Under the pieces are notes generated by a model. It saw only the letters and a program-made list of their open reading frames with translations, was not told where the DNA came from and ran no database searches. Both the position numbers and the translations under genes were made by a program. Source: Chrysoperla carnea (taxonomy: Eukaryota; Arthropoda; Insecta; Neuroptera; Chrysopidae). Taken from it: DNA of 64,000 nucleotides. Numbering within the stretch: the first letter of the stretch is position 1; the number at the start of each line of letters is the position of its first letter. The stretch covers positions 60,366,181 through 60,430,180 of the forward strand of contig NC_058340.1 in NCBI RefSeq assembly GCF_905475395.1, read 5' to 3'. Shown here one piece after another: positions 9,241 through 22,100 of this stretch.

Positions 9241-12200
9241 ATTTGTTATACTCTTCTTTCTTCATATATTATATGAATGGCTAACGAGATGGTTGTCAAA
9301 CTGTATACTCTAAATACATATTGTCCAAAATTCAATTTAATGAGTTATGGGCAAAAAATTTAAGAGCTCCAGAATAAATTAACCATAGGTATTCTGATCA
9401 ATTTTTTCGATTTGAATTTAGTTGTGCCTCCCTGTTATTTCTTAGCATATTTTGAATCAAATAATTGAAAATGTATCTTTCGAAATCGTGAGTATTTAAA
9501 TTTAATATTGCGTACTCATTGTTACCTCCATCGCTATTGCTCTTTTACAATAAATGTAAAATGTAACTTTCACTTATAACTATTTGAGAAATACTCTTTT
9601 AAAGTTTGCGTATTTATTCGCTCTATATAAATACAAAATTTTTAAAAGTAGAGATACTTCCTCATTCAATATTTTAGTAACTCTCAGTATAAATATTTAA
9701 TTAATTGTGAAAAATTTCTACTCATGATTATTTTACACGCTTATTATAATTAGTGTGAAAATTTTATCCATAAACCTAAATGTATAATTCTTTCGAAGAA
9801 AAATTTATTTACGTAAAGTTTAGTTTCTATACGTAATAAAAATTACAGCATCTTAATTATTATATTTTTTTGAAAAGCCAATAAAAATATAAATGAACTT
9901 ATACTTAATACTGATATTGGCAAGATAATGTTTCAATACTAAAAAAATTGATTTTATATCAAAATTTTTGTCATTAAAAAAAAAGAAGAAGAAAATTTGC
10001 ACTTCATAATCAAATTAATTTGATTTTTCGAGCTAAGGTCTATTCGCACATCCAAGTAACGTATCAGTGCTAATTAAAATCTCACTGATCCAGCACTAAT
10101 AAAAACCAGAGTATGTCGAATTATTGGAATGTATTGGATTACTGGACAATATCATCCGACACTGGCACGAAAATCATCTTTTTTCGTTTTTTTTTAAATA
10201 AAATTCGATTGTTGAATCGTGCCGGATTAATGGACTTGGACGTTTTGGTCTATTGAATTGCCAAATTAATGAGATTGTATACTTTACTTGTTTAATTTCA
10301 ATTACTTATTATTCATCATTGGATGCTGCCCTCTCCTAGGCTTAAACCATCCCTTTCTGTTAATAATTATTTGGCTGCCCCCTTTTAGGTCTAAAATTGC
10401 AGATATGCTTCTCTTTAATCAAAAAGTTGCATACGCCCACGATGGTTCAGTGAAAATTAGGGCTGAATACAGGCAGTTCTGACCTTAGAATAATATTGCA
10501 GGCAATAGGAACCATAGAGATAATAAATAATACCATAGAGCTATGTAGACATGGGAAACGCAATAAGAAAATTCTTGACCGCAGAGAAAGAGACAGAATT
10601 TATAGACGTTCTTCCCTCTCTGTCTAGTAGCCAATAATAATCACAACCCATGTTTTGTCCTATTATGGTTATAACACGTATTAGAGAGACGAAAACAGCT
10701 ATATGTGCCTATCTTCCCTGGCCTTTCTCTATTGTAATCAACCGTTTGGGCTACGTATTCGCAGCTCAGATAGAACACTCTAATAATCACTGACACTGCA
10801 TTCTGCAACAATAAACGCGTACTGTACTAATGCGTCACTAATATGCGCGTAAAGACCTTTAACCTTAAGTCTAAAATAATTTACTATTTATAACAATTAT
10901 ATTAATACTTTTTCAAAATTAATTCGGGAAATATATGTTAATAATAGAAAAGAAAATAAGAATACGACGGAATGTAATTTTGCAAGCACTATTTTAAGTT
11001 TCCAAAAAGTGTGTCTTTGGTAAAGAAATATCTACAAGGTGGTAAAAAAATAATAGATTATATGTATTATAGTTACTTCTCAAAACAGACCAAGAAAAAA
11101 TATTTTGTAATTACATTCAGCGTAAATAACATTATTCAGTTATGCTCAGATTATTATTATCCATTTATTGTTTTTTTTCTTGATTTGTTCAACATTTTCG
11201 TGATTTTTTGTATACAAAAATGTACCTATTTTGAGTTAGTTAATTGCGAAAACTTTTATGAAACGAGAAATAATTTTAAATGATGTGTGCGTGATTCGAT
11301 TGGATGGAACTATTTAGGGAAATTAAGAATTAAGAAGACTAGTCGAGTTTAGAATTGAGAGCAAAATTATTGTTGGGCCATTTTCGCAGGTTCTAAGCGC
11401 TTATCAAAATGAAGTCTGACATAATTTTTAAATGAATAATCATTAATCGCTTGACATGTGAATTCAACTTTAGTAATTTTCGCCCTTTGCCAATTGGTCT
11501 TTTACGTGCGTCCTAATTTTCTCGGTCATTAATATCGACATGTTTTGATACTTGTAGTTGGCGTATTAAAAGTCGATTAAAGTGGTAATAATGTTGCGAA
11601 GATAATTTAGGAGAGTTTTTAAATTACGGGTAATTCGTTAATTTTCTATATCAGATTAGTTATAGATAAATTAACATTTATAGCAAATTTTTAACATACC
11701 CTCAGAGAATATCAGAGTTTGGGTACAATGTGTAGTCGCCATTTTTAGTCCTTAGAAAAAGATCAAATGCTTAACTTCTTATGAGGTCCTTAAGTTATTT
11801 AAATACATCTTAAAAAACAAAACTGACATTTAGTCCGGGCGCAATTAGGGACACAGGTTAGTGAATTGGCGCAGCATGTGAGGTTGTTGGAGGCCAGTGG
11901 GTAATGCAAATTTATGTTTATGATTTTGTTTGTAAGGGCTGTCCTTACAGATTCTGTGAAGTGTTCTGTTTAGTTAGATGGAAGTTTGTACGGCGTAAGT
12001 TTGCAGTAAGCATGACTCCCATACCATATGTATGGATTCTGTACAGATTCCAAATTCCACATTACTCACTGCCCTTCATCTGCATACAACTACATGACGT
12101 TAACTCATCGAGCTGCGGTGCAGTTTGCGCTCGGCATCCATCGTAAGCAGAGTACAACGAAATAAATAGTCTTGTATTCATGCCATATTTGCATTTTATC

Positions 12201-12821
12201 TTTGTAAAAGCTCGATGTCCAAAACGAGCCTATTTACTAAGTAGTTGAGGGAATGCTTTTTTAGGAATTAAAATGACACATGATCGAAAATTAATTATTT
12301 AAGATTTCACATAATTTTTTCTGTCAAAATTAAAGGAAGATTCTTGAAAAATTGAAAGTTAATAATCAGTCGAAATACATAAGTATATAGAATAGTCTTA
12401 AACTGAGAAACTCTAATTTAGAAATTGTCCCCTCTGACTGAATTTACGAACTACTAATGTTATTTTATGTAAAAATTCAACCTTTGTGACACTTTTAAAT
12501 TAAAAATTTTTATGAAATTATTTGATCTTAATTCTAATTCTAAATTTGTACGTGTGATAGTAGTCTAAACTCCTGACCCGTAGTGATTAATATTTAAAAT
12601 GTTGTACTACAAATACATACGACCAAATCCGTCCTTGAGCATGATTAATTTTCGCATGGAAAATTTTTGCATGATCCTGTTTAAAACATGCTACTATGGG
12701 ACAAATGTGAATAATGGTACGATTAAATGATGAATCCAATAAAAGGAATCAATTCCTGAATCTAGAGTTATCCAGTCCAATAAAAATACAGATCAGCGCT
12801 AGAATTAATTACATGATTTGA

Positions 12822-13177
12822 TTATTTGCATGTATGTAAATCGACAGTTTTAATACAAGTTTTACATTCAACATGACAACACCAATGGAATTTACATTCA
12901 CATCGTTCTTTGATTGTAACTTTTTTTGTATTGTAGCCACGACCACAACACATTAGATTACAGCCATCCATTCCATGGGATGTACGATTACAGGTACGTC
13001 CTTGTGTGCCAAATGATCCAACGCGTGGATCTTTCACACAATAATTTGGTGATTCTTGTAAATATACTAAATCGTTTGCTGTTGGCATTGTAAATCGTGC
13101 ATCACGTATTTGTAAACGTCCACGACGATTTGCACGCACTTCTGTTGCTCCATCGTATTTATCCAACAAATAATCAC
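12822..13177 (-). CDS. Wnt5: Wnt5 exon 7 (C-terminal Cys-rich domain)
   Basis: The acceptor TTTCAG precedes 13177; the exon joins in phase 1 to complete a Gly codon. It encodes [13 protein letters not shown], then [35 protein letters not shown] and the terminal HTCK. The terminal Cys pattern is complete. Confidence 0.96.
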
Positions 13178-16100
13178 CTGAAACAATAAACATACAATTA
13201 TATTGTTTGAAATCAATTTAATTTCATTTTGATTTGGTTTAATTAATTTGAGACTCAATTCACACACGATATTCTTTATTAAAACAAGTCGTGGTGAATA
13301 TGGCATTTGTTGGTCAGATCAATAATCTTCTGATTCAGAAATTATGTAATACATATATCTGATGAACATCAAAATGTCGCATTTTTTTGTCCATAATTTT
13401 TTAGCGATAATATAGAAGAATCTCTACAAGTGAATAATCAAGGGAAATGTTAAATAATTTTTATTTTTCGAGTTTTTAAATTACCAAGGGTTTCATTTAA
13501 GGAGTTTTTAATAGTTCATATTTCAGTGAGGTTTTATTTATATTCTTTGTTTATTACATATTGTATTACAGTAGAACCTCGATAACTTAAACCTCGGTAA
13601 CATAAAAACCTCTGTTACTTCAAAAAATACTATGTTTCCTTCCCATCAGAGCCCAAAACCTCTATAACTTAAAATACGCAACCTCTATAACTTAAATAAA
13701 TACTCTGTATAGGCCCTCAGTAACTACATAGAAACATGTACATACCTCTATATTAACTAGGGTACATAGAAACATGTACATACCTCTATATTAACCTTTA
13801 CCTAACATAGACCCTTGATAACTTAAAACCTCTATAACTTAAAATATTTTGTGTTTCCCTTGGACTTTAACTTATCGAGGTTCTACTGTATATTTCGATT
13901 TGGTTATAACTAACCGAGAAATCAGAATATGATAATAATATATTTTCTATACTTTTCAATACTTCTTGAGGACGCTAATTACACTTTTGTTTTTTTAAAT
14001 CATCGTTCCCAAAAACTAATTGAGCAACATGGAAACAATTTAAGATATTATCATTTTGTTCAAATATTCAATTACTAAATTCTACTGTGTTTGAAAAGTA
14101 CTTCAAAATGTTGATTTTCCTAATGAAAAACCACAAAAAAATATATTTCAGCAAAATAAACACGCTTTCTTGCCATAAAATTAAATTAAAAACCTTTTTT
14201 AATCTCGCAAAAACGCTGTCAGCCATTTTGGTGACGTAATATTGGGAAAAATAACAGTCTTGTATGTAATGAAAGTTGACGGTAGCATATTCTACAATTA
14301 CTATGAAAGCCATCAACAAATTAATAAATAATACATATTATTTTTGCCTATATGATGTCACATCATGTCGGCTCGTGTTTTAGGCCACGTGCTATACAGA
14401 TAAAAAACTATGACTTTTAATTTTAATATAATAAAACAATGTGTTTTTATGGCTCAAAATCAGAATATTTAAATATTTTTCTACATAAATTTTAATTTTT
14501 ATCAAATTACATAATTTATTTTTCACTACCGAAAATACCCTATTATTTATAAAAAGTTAATAAACAAATCAAAAATATTATTTAATTATTTTCCGAACTT
14601 ATTATATTCCGGTTTATGAAATTCTTTTGAAGATCTCTCCTACTCTTACACGTTTATTTTTCACCAAAATAAAAACAAATTTAATAACAAATATTATTTA
14701 TTTAATAAATTATTCACAAATTAAAAACAAATTTAAATTGAATGTCCGTAGATTTCAATCATGAAATTAAAACCATGACCACGTTGTGATTTTAGATGCA
14801 TCGTAACGGATTTCTCTCCAACTCCTCCTTCATAAATTGATGCATATCCACCTTCGCCATTCTGATATTGATCCGTAACTTTAATGAATGTAATTGTTGG
14901 TCCAAATGCAATTCCAGCTATTTCAGGGAATTTAATATCTTGTGTGCGTTTTCTAAACCATTTTGCCTTTTTTACAAATATTCCTTTGTACAATAAACGA
15001 TCCCCACCTTTCATAAAACCCATTAAGAAATGATGACTTTTCTCTTCTTCGTAGGAATCACAGTGCACTGAATTTATTGCTAAAAATGTTGTTATTGTTA
15101 TTATAAAAAATATTAAACATTTCGACATTTTTTAATTATTATTGAAATAATTATTTTATTGCTGTACGCACAAGATTAGTTAGATTTAGTGAATAACTAA
15201 AGATGTCTAGTCTTGAATATTGATAGATAGTTCGATTTCAATAATTATTATCTCTAATATAAATAAGCACAGTTTCCCTCCCCGTATTTTTTATTTGTCG
15301 GACATTAATCCGGAATTATATTTGATGGATTTTAACTGGAAACTAGAACCATCTATTATTTTTCTATTTTATCTTTAAATCCAGATGAAAAATTTAACCA
15401 AATTTATTTAATAATTAAACTTAGATTGTTTATATAATTATTAAAAGTGAAACATTATATTATTGAACCAAAAAAATAATTTCTCCGTCGAACTAAATAA
15501 TTTCTTGGTTGTTTTGAAATGATATTGCAAGAAGTTGTTTACTTGTTGTAAGTTTCGAGGGTTTAGATATATATGAAGTTGAAAGCTTTTTGTAAAAGTA
15601 TTTAGGCCAACTATATGAAATTACTCAAATACATTACCCAAACTTAATTACAGCGAATAAATTATTGTTTCAAGGAAATGAAATTTGAGAAAAATTTTTA
15701 TGCAGTCAAATACTTATTTTCTTGAAATAAGTTTAGAGATCGTTGGCTCAAGATAATATTTACTTGTTATAAGAACGTCACCAGCCAAGGAAACGAGTTT
15801 ATTCTAATTCACTAATTATTTTCTCCGTGTGCCATATTTATGCACACTTTCTTGTCTAAAATGATTAAAAGTTATCACAAACATCGATCGTATATTAATT
15901 TCAGGTGTCTATACACCATCGCCATAGAACAGCTTATACTGTGAAGCTGACGTTGCTGTGATAACAGAAAGCTAAACACAAAGCGCGTTCGTTCTTTTAC
16001 GTTTTATAAAAGAGGGAACGCGCTAATTTTCTGTTAGATAAAAAATATTTGAATGCGAACAAGCTGAACAAGCTCAATATTATTTCGAATGATAACCTGC

Positions 16101-19100
16101 ACATTAAGTGTCTTAAAATTAATAAATAAGGAGAAAAAAGCTACCTAATGCAAAAAAATAATATAGGTAGGTACAATGAAATGGGTCTCCAACCTCCGAG
16201 TGAGTGTCGGCTCTGATCACTTCTGAAGAGCGAAAAGGACTTCAATCTACCTACCTAGGTTCAATAATTACGAATAAACAATAAAATTTTTCTTAGTGCA
16301 TCGTTTTTATTGCTGATCAGTGTAAATAATTCTATATTTAAGATACTGAGAGACAGTTATCAATAATTATTATCTATAATATAAACAAACAGGTTGCTCC
16401 TTGCCCTCTATTTATCACATTTTTTCGTTCAGAGCTACAGTTACACGCAAAATTTTGAAATTTTATTTGTTAATATTACTAAAATTTTGGAAGCTTTACC
16501 TAACACCTAACGGTTTACAAAAAATTCAATCTTGCTCTATAGTAAAAAAGTTGAAATGTTACTGAAAATGTAACACTTTGAGCAAAAATTCCAGTTTAGC
16601 TAAAGTTTGGCATCCTACAAGTAATAGGTAATAATTGTACTTTTTTTTTTCGAAAAATACATTCTTTCATTAGGCACACAATCTCCTTTCAGAATATATA
16701 AATGTGAGGCGTTATTGATACATCTCCTTTCAAATTTTTTAGACTGTGTATTTGTAAAAAGTCAATAACGAGATTCCGGGTATTTATAGCAGCTTCATTT
16801 TTCCTTTGTGGCCAAGTTTCCTAATTCTTTCTCTTTTTTATCCTCGTTACTTATGTACGTTTTTAGTTTGTCTATGCTTATTTTAGTTTCTCTTTTAGTA
16901 AAACTGGACTAATTCACTGCTACAATACGACATTTTGATTAGTTTTACGTGTAGAAAACAGTTAATAATAGGACAGATATCTTAGAAGTCGTTGATTACG
17001 CTAATCTCTAGGCTTGTGTAGTTCGCGTTAAAATTAGTTGAAAGGAACATTCTTCGGGGTGAATATGCGAATTAGGTCAGCGATGATTTCGCTCTTAGTT
17101 CCTTATATAGTCTTATAAACTTAATTTATTAATAAGTTATTACACTAACGGCTTATATAATTTTAAAATATTTCAATTTTTTAATTTAAAAGCTCCAAGG
17201 GTCCATTTTTAAAGTAGCAAAAATCAATTCCCAAAAGTACTAATGTCAACAAAAACATGTAGTGTTCCTTAAGCTTAAAATTTTTAAACAAATGAAAAAT
17301 ACTATTTATTTATTTTTCGGTCGATTCTTTATTATTCTTCCCCCAAATAAAAAAGAATTATAATTTAAACAAATTATTTATTTAATAAATTATTCACAAA
17401 TTAACAAAATTAAGATAAATTTAATGTCCATAAATTTCAATCAAGAAATTAAATCCATGACCACGTTGAGATTTTAGATGCATCGTAACGGTTTTCTGGC
17501 CAACTCCACCTTCGTAGATTGATGCATATCCACCTTCTCCATTTTGGTATTGATCCGTAGCTTTAATGAATGTAATTGTTGGTCCAACTGGAATTCCGGC
17601 TATTTCAGGGAATGTAATATCTTTGGTGCGAACTTGTAAGATTTTCGATTTTTTTACGATTATTCCACGATACAATAAACGATCACCGCCTTGCATAAAA
17701 CCCATTGTAAAATGATGACTTTTCTCTTCCTCGGAAGAATTACATTGCACTGAATTTATTGTTAAAAATGCTGTTAATGTTATTATAAAAAATATTAAAC
17801 TATATTTCGCCATGTTTTAATTATTATTGGAATAATTATTTTATTGCTGTTGACAAGAAAAATTCTTCAGAATAACTAAATAAGTTTAGTTTTGGATGTT
17901 GATAGTTTGATTTCAATAATTATTATCTCTAATATAAATACGAGTTCACCCCCTCCGCCGTCTATATATCGTATTCTTTTTATCATTTTTTATCGTATTT
18001 GAATATTTTTTTTCCAAATTTATTTTAAGAAAATTACAATTTTTATACAGAATGATTTAAAAAAAAAAAATTTACTATAGTATTTCAAGGAATTGAAAGA
18101 TATGTACAAGGTTATGCAAGTCAACTCTGTTTTTATCAATATTATAGTAAAAACAAAGTCAGCCAGAGTCTAAATTTGCGTTAAATCAGTTCGAAGAAAT
18201 TTTAATGATAGGTAAGGATTTCCCCTCGTATTCAAAACTGAGTGGTTATCTTGAATTTTAGAAGTAAGGTCAACTATTTCAGTTCATGTTGGTTTTACGT
18301 GAAAAATTGTTAGAAGTAAAATTGTTCATTCCCACTTTCAAGCCCCAGTCTTCCATACCCTCCCTCGAAGGTTAAAAATAGATAAAAATCATTCTTGAAG
18401 CTAGTTGTATATCGAGTCAAAATTTGAGCTTAAACGATACAGAACTTTTTAAGTTTTTCAAGCACACCCATTTCAATCCCTTACAGCCCTTTTTTCGCAT
18501 GAAAAAATAGCATGTATCCTTTCTCAGGCTCCAAGCTATCTCTGTATCCTTTCTCAGGCTCTAAACTATCTCTGTATGAAATTTCATTTAAATCGTGTAG
18601 GCGTGATTCCGTAGCATAAATACATATACATATAATTACATACATACAGACAGACAGACAGAGTTAGGGTTTACGTATGAGTGGAAGCGCATATTAGCCT
18701 ATCATTTCCACCATAAATATATGAACTGCTATTTTGTAAACTTCACGTATTAAAAAACTTTTCTAATAAGTAATGCCGTCCCTGTGATACAAAAAATTTG
18801 AATATAATATAAAAATAAGCAAACGGAGTTATTAATAAAGATGTATGTTGAAAATTCATTACTTATGGGTGAATATTAATTCTTATAAATATTACCATAC
18901 ATTTTATGATAGAAGATATGACTGCATTCAATTCTTTTTTTTTTTTTACTAATAACAGGGTTCATTGAAGTGTATTTACAACAATCAAAGAAAAGGTGTG
19001 ACTGCGTTAAAACATGTCTGTTTTTTATACATATATAAAATACGTTGGGTTGGATATAAATATGTGAATCTCCTTCATTCTCTAAAATTACACAGATAAA

Positions 19101-22100
19101 TACTATTTAAGACACATTTAAAAAAAAAATATACAGAATGTATCAAAAAATGGCCATAGATAGCCAAGAACATAAGGTGGTTAGCTCATTTTTATTGATA
19201 GTGGAATTTACAAAATTAAAAAAATCCCCGACAAATTTTTCGGATACGGAACCCTAAACTCGCACTTGAAACATATCTAAGAACACTCGCTATAAAAGTA
19301 TCTTTTTCCTTAAAGCCATTTCCAAATTGAACAGATTTTGAAGATCATTGCCAATTTTTTAGTTTTTTCGGTACTTTACCCTAAACATATGCTAAGAGCA
19401 CTCTCCAAATTACCTTTCAAACGAAACAAAAAAAAATCAAAATCGGTTCATCCGTTTAGGCGCTACGATGCCACAGACAGACATACACACACACCCACTA
19501 ATAGCTGTCAATCACTTATTATAACACCCCTTTTTTAATTTGGGGGTTAAAAGAAGGAGAAATTAATCAAGAAAAATTAGTGCTTTTATAGATGGACGCA
19601 GCAAGTTTATTACAGCCTGGTAAAAGCGTTTATTAGCAAGAACAATGGCGTTTATTTGCAATTTTAGTCTATGCATAAAAATAATTATAATAAGAACCTC
19701 TACAGTTAAGATCTAACGAGTGTCTTGTTTAGAATTTCGTATCTTTGAGCCAATTGTGGTTGCTAACACTGTTTTGGATGATAACCGATTTGACAGCAGA
19801 GAGTTACTTTGTGTTTACTTTGGTTTTCCATTTTATAGCGAGAAACTTTCTGGTATCTTAAATTCGACTTTGATTTTTTTTCCGTTTTCCGAGTTTGCAA
19901 GCTATGGATTTTAGGTTGGTAAGAGATAGATTTCCAAGAGATGGTAAGAGATAGGAACTCACAAGATACAAGATTTTTCGTAGCGTAACTTAGTAGACGC
20001 GTGCTTGACCAAAACCCTTCAAATATCTGTCTTGCCATGTTTCCTTTCATATTTGCAAAACAATAGTTATACCATGTATATTGTATATGTACTAAATTTT
20101 GGTATAGGTAATTTTGGTTTGGTATATAATATTTGGTATATATTAATTTCGGAAAAGAGATATTAAGCTGATATTTTTATAAGGTGTTCAGGAAGTAAAA
20201 AGTGAACTCGAGTTCGTAAATGGGCAACATAGGTCAATTGGGTCTTGGGTCCGAAGGACTCATCTTATAAACCGTTAAAGATAGAACAAACTTTTGTTTG
20301 AAACATGTTTTCGTAAACATCATTGTTTACCCGTGAATGTGCAGATTAGGACGGGATTATATTAGAACATTATATATGGGAATATGAGTAATCTGACTAC
20401 CTAAGAGTGATTATCTTTCTTTACTTACAGGACATAAAAAACAAACGATTGCGTAATCAACACTGTCTATACATGATATTTCAATAATTAACTCAGTCAA
20501 TTGTTTGTTTTCACTTGTTTTTTAATGCTTTCTCTTATTCTCGAATTATAGCACCCCTTTTTAAGAGACTCTGTATATGAATATGGTGCAATGTTTGCTT
20601 GCTTTTTGTGTTTAGTGTGTGTGCAGTCAACAACGCCATGCCAGTATCATGATAATATTCCATACAAATACAATAGTTTTGAATGTATTGTTCTGTCCGT
20701 CTAGACTTGGAAATCTTCTCTACGAGAGAACATGCCGAGCGAGAATATTCAGCGAAAAAGATTAATATTGTATGTACATTTGTACTTGTGCACACAAGTA
20801 CTTTTAAATTCTTTATTAAGGGGATCTAGGCAGGTTGTATTGTATTCCATATTAAGAGAAATATAATACACAATTTTTTTTGTTCTTGGTACACGGCCAG
20901 AAAAAAACTTATATTCATTCCTCTACTTTCGTATGCGGAATTCAATTACACAACACACCATTACAACTTTCTTTAAATTTATTGAAATTCCAACCAATTT
21001 GACAGTGGCAATTTTCACAATAATCTTCGGTGGTGGATGACCGCATACAACAAAATAATTTAAGCAGCTATTACACTAAAAACTTAAATATAGATCGTAA
21101 TCAGAGTGCTTTCTTACCTTCATGACAATGAAAATCTGGAGATCATTTAGTTTCTTTAAAGGCCAACAGAGTTTGGTCTTGTGTGCATTCAGGTGAATAT
21201 TTTGCGAGATTAATTCTTCTTTGTTTTTTATAACTTTTCATCGTGAAAAATATTCAAGTGGAAATAAAAGAAAGGCGCAAACTTTTTAGCCAATTTTAAA
21301 GTATTTTCGAAGTGGGTTAGAGAAAAAATATCGATGTGAATAGATTTTAAATCACTGGAGACATATGTCCATCCATTTTTGAGTTATTACATTTTTTTAT
21401 ACATTTTATTCCAACAACTTTACTTTCATTCTATGCGCATACTAGTTTTACAGCTGACGTCTTGCTTCTGTACTCTTGCTTGCGAGATACTCAGTTTACG
21501 AAATTTAGGGTTTGTGATTCTTATTTATTCAAAAAACTTTGCATTCCTTGTTTTTCAAGTCGAAGGGGGCATTTTCACAGCTAGAAAAAAATGGAGGGAT
21601 TAGCAGATTGGCGTTAATAACGAAAGGTACCTGGTCTTGGGTAGTGAAAAATTGCGTCTCATGTAACTGTAAGATTGCTGTAGTAATTTGTATAGTGTAA
21701 TACCGAACTACTGTCACATATAGGTTTTATTGCTAGTGTAAAGTATATGTGAATGTATATTGTATGTCCATTTATGGGATTATCACTTGACTGCTTAAAA
21801 CGTGTTTCTTGTCATTCACTAAACTAATGATTTGAGGTTGAGATTCAATACTTGATTTGATTGTGTAGGTTGTGGATTTGCAAGTGTATTTTTGAATGAG
21901 TTATTTTTATTGATCGACAGTTCTTATCGATACAATGTTTTTAGTGCTTTCTAGTTCCGCATTTGAAAAGCTAACAACCATCCTGGAGGGAAAATATCGT
22001 TAATTTGTTCGACTATTCTATTTTAAGATATCGTACATTCCTAAAACGTTAATGACCTGTTTATTCAAGTATGAATGAGTGTTAAAAAATCACAGGAATA

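Larger units (their letters stand above)
8478..9316. repeat. Outer inverted repeat enclosing the AT tract and a MITE
   Basis: The left arm at 8478-8542 (with 'gccatctcattagccat') is inverted at 9259-9316 (with 'atggctaacgagatgg'). The arms are about 60 bp and imperfect. The interior contains the tandem duplication, the (AT)34 tract and the smaller inverted repeat at 9006-9240. Confidence 0.65.
7030..12821. other. Intergenic stretch between the mobile-element ORF and Wnt5
   Basis: No host gene is supportable over 5.8 kb. It contains a pair of 20-bp palindromes (7298-7348), a 54-bp tandem duplication (8645-8756), an (AT)34 tract (8895-8962) and nested inverted repeats (8478-9316). A stretch at 10060-10260 has repeated 'ggattaatgga'-like motifs suggesting an old DNA transposon, and a GC-richer patch at 11830-12180 has possible retroelement character. 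The Wnt5 3' UTR must lie at its right end, but I could not identify a convincing minus-strand AATAAA. Confidence 0.5.

Noticed and set aside
11011..11283. 90-codon plus-strand ORF
   Set aside because: Phe/Tyr/Lys/Asn-rich as expected for translated AT-rich spacer; no motif.
13569..13888. Repeated 'acctctataacttaaa' spaced units suggesting a CRISPR-like array
   Set aside because: Spacing is irregular and the units lie between pogo-type terminal inverted repeats with a TA duplication; it is a MITE in eukaryotic DNA.
18600..18665. AGAC/ACAT repeats as an independent microsatellite
   Set aside because: They are the tail of a dispersed retroelement-like repeat, not an expanded tract of their own.
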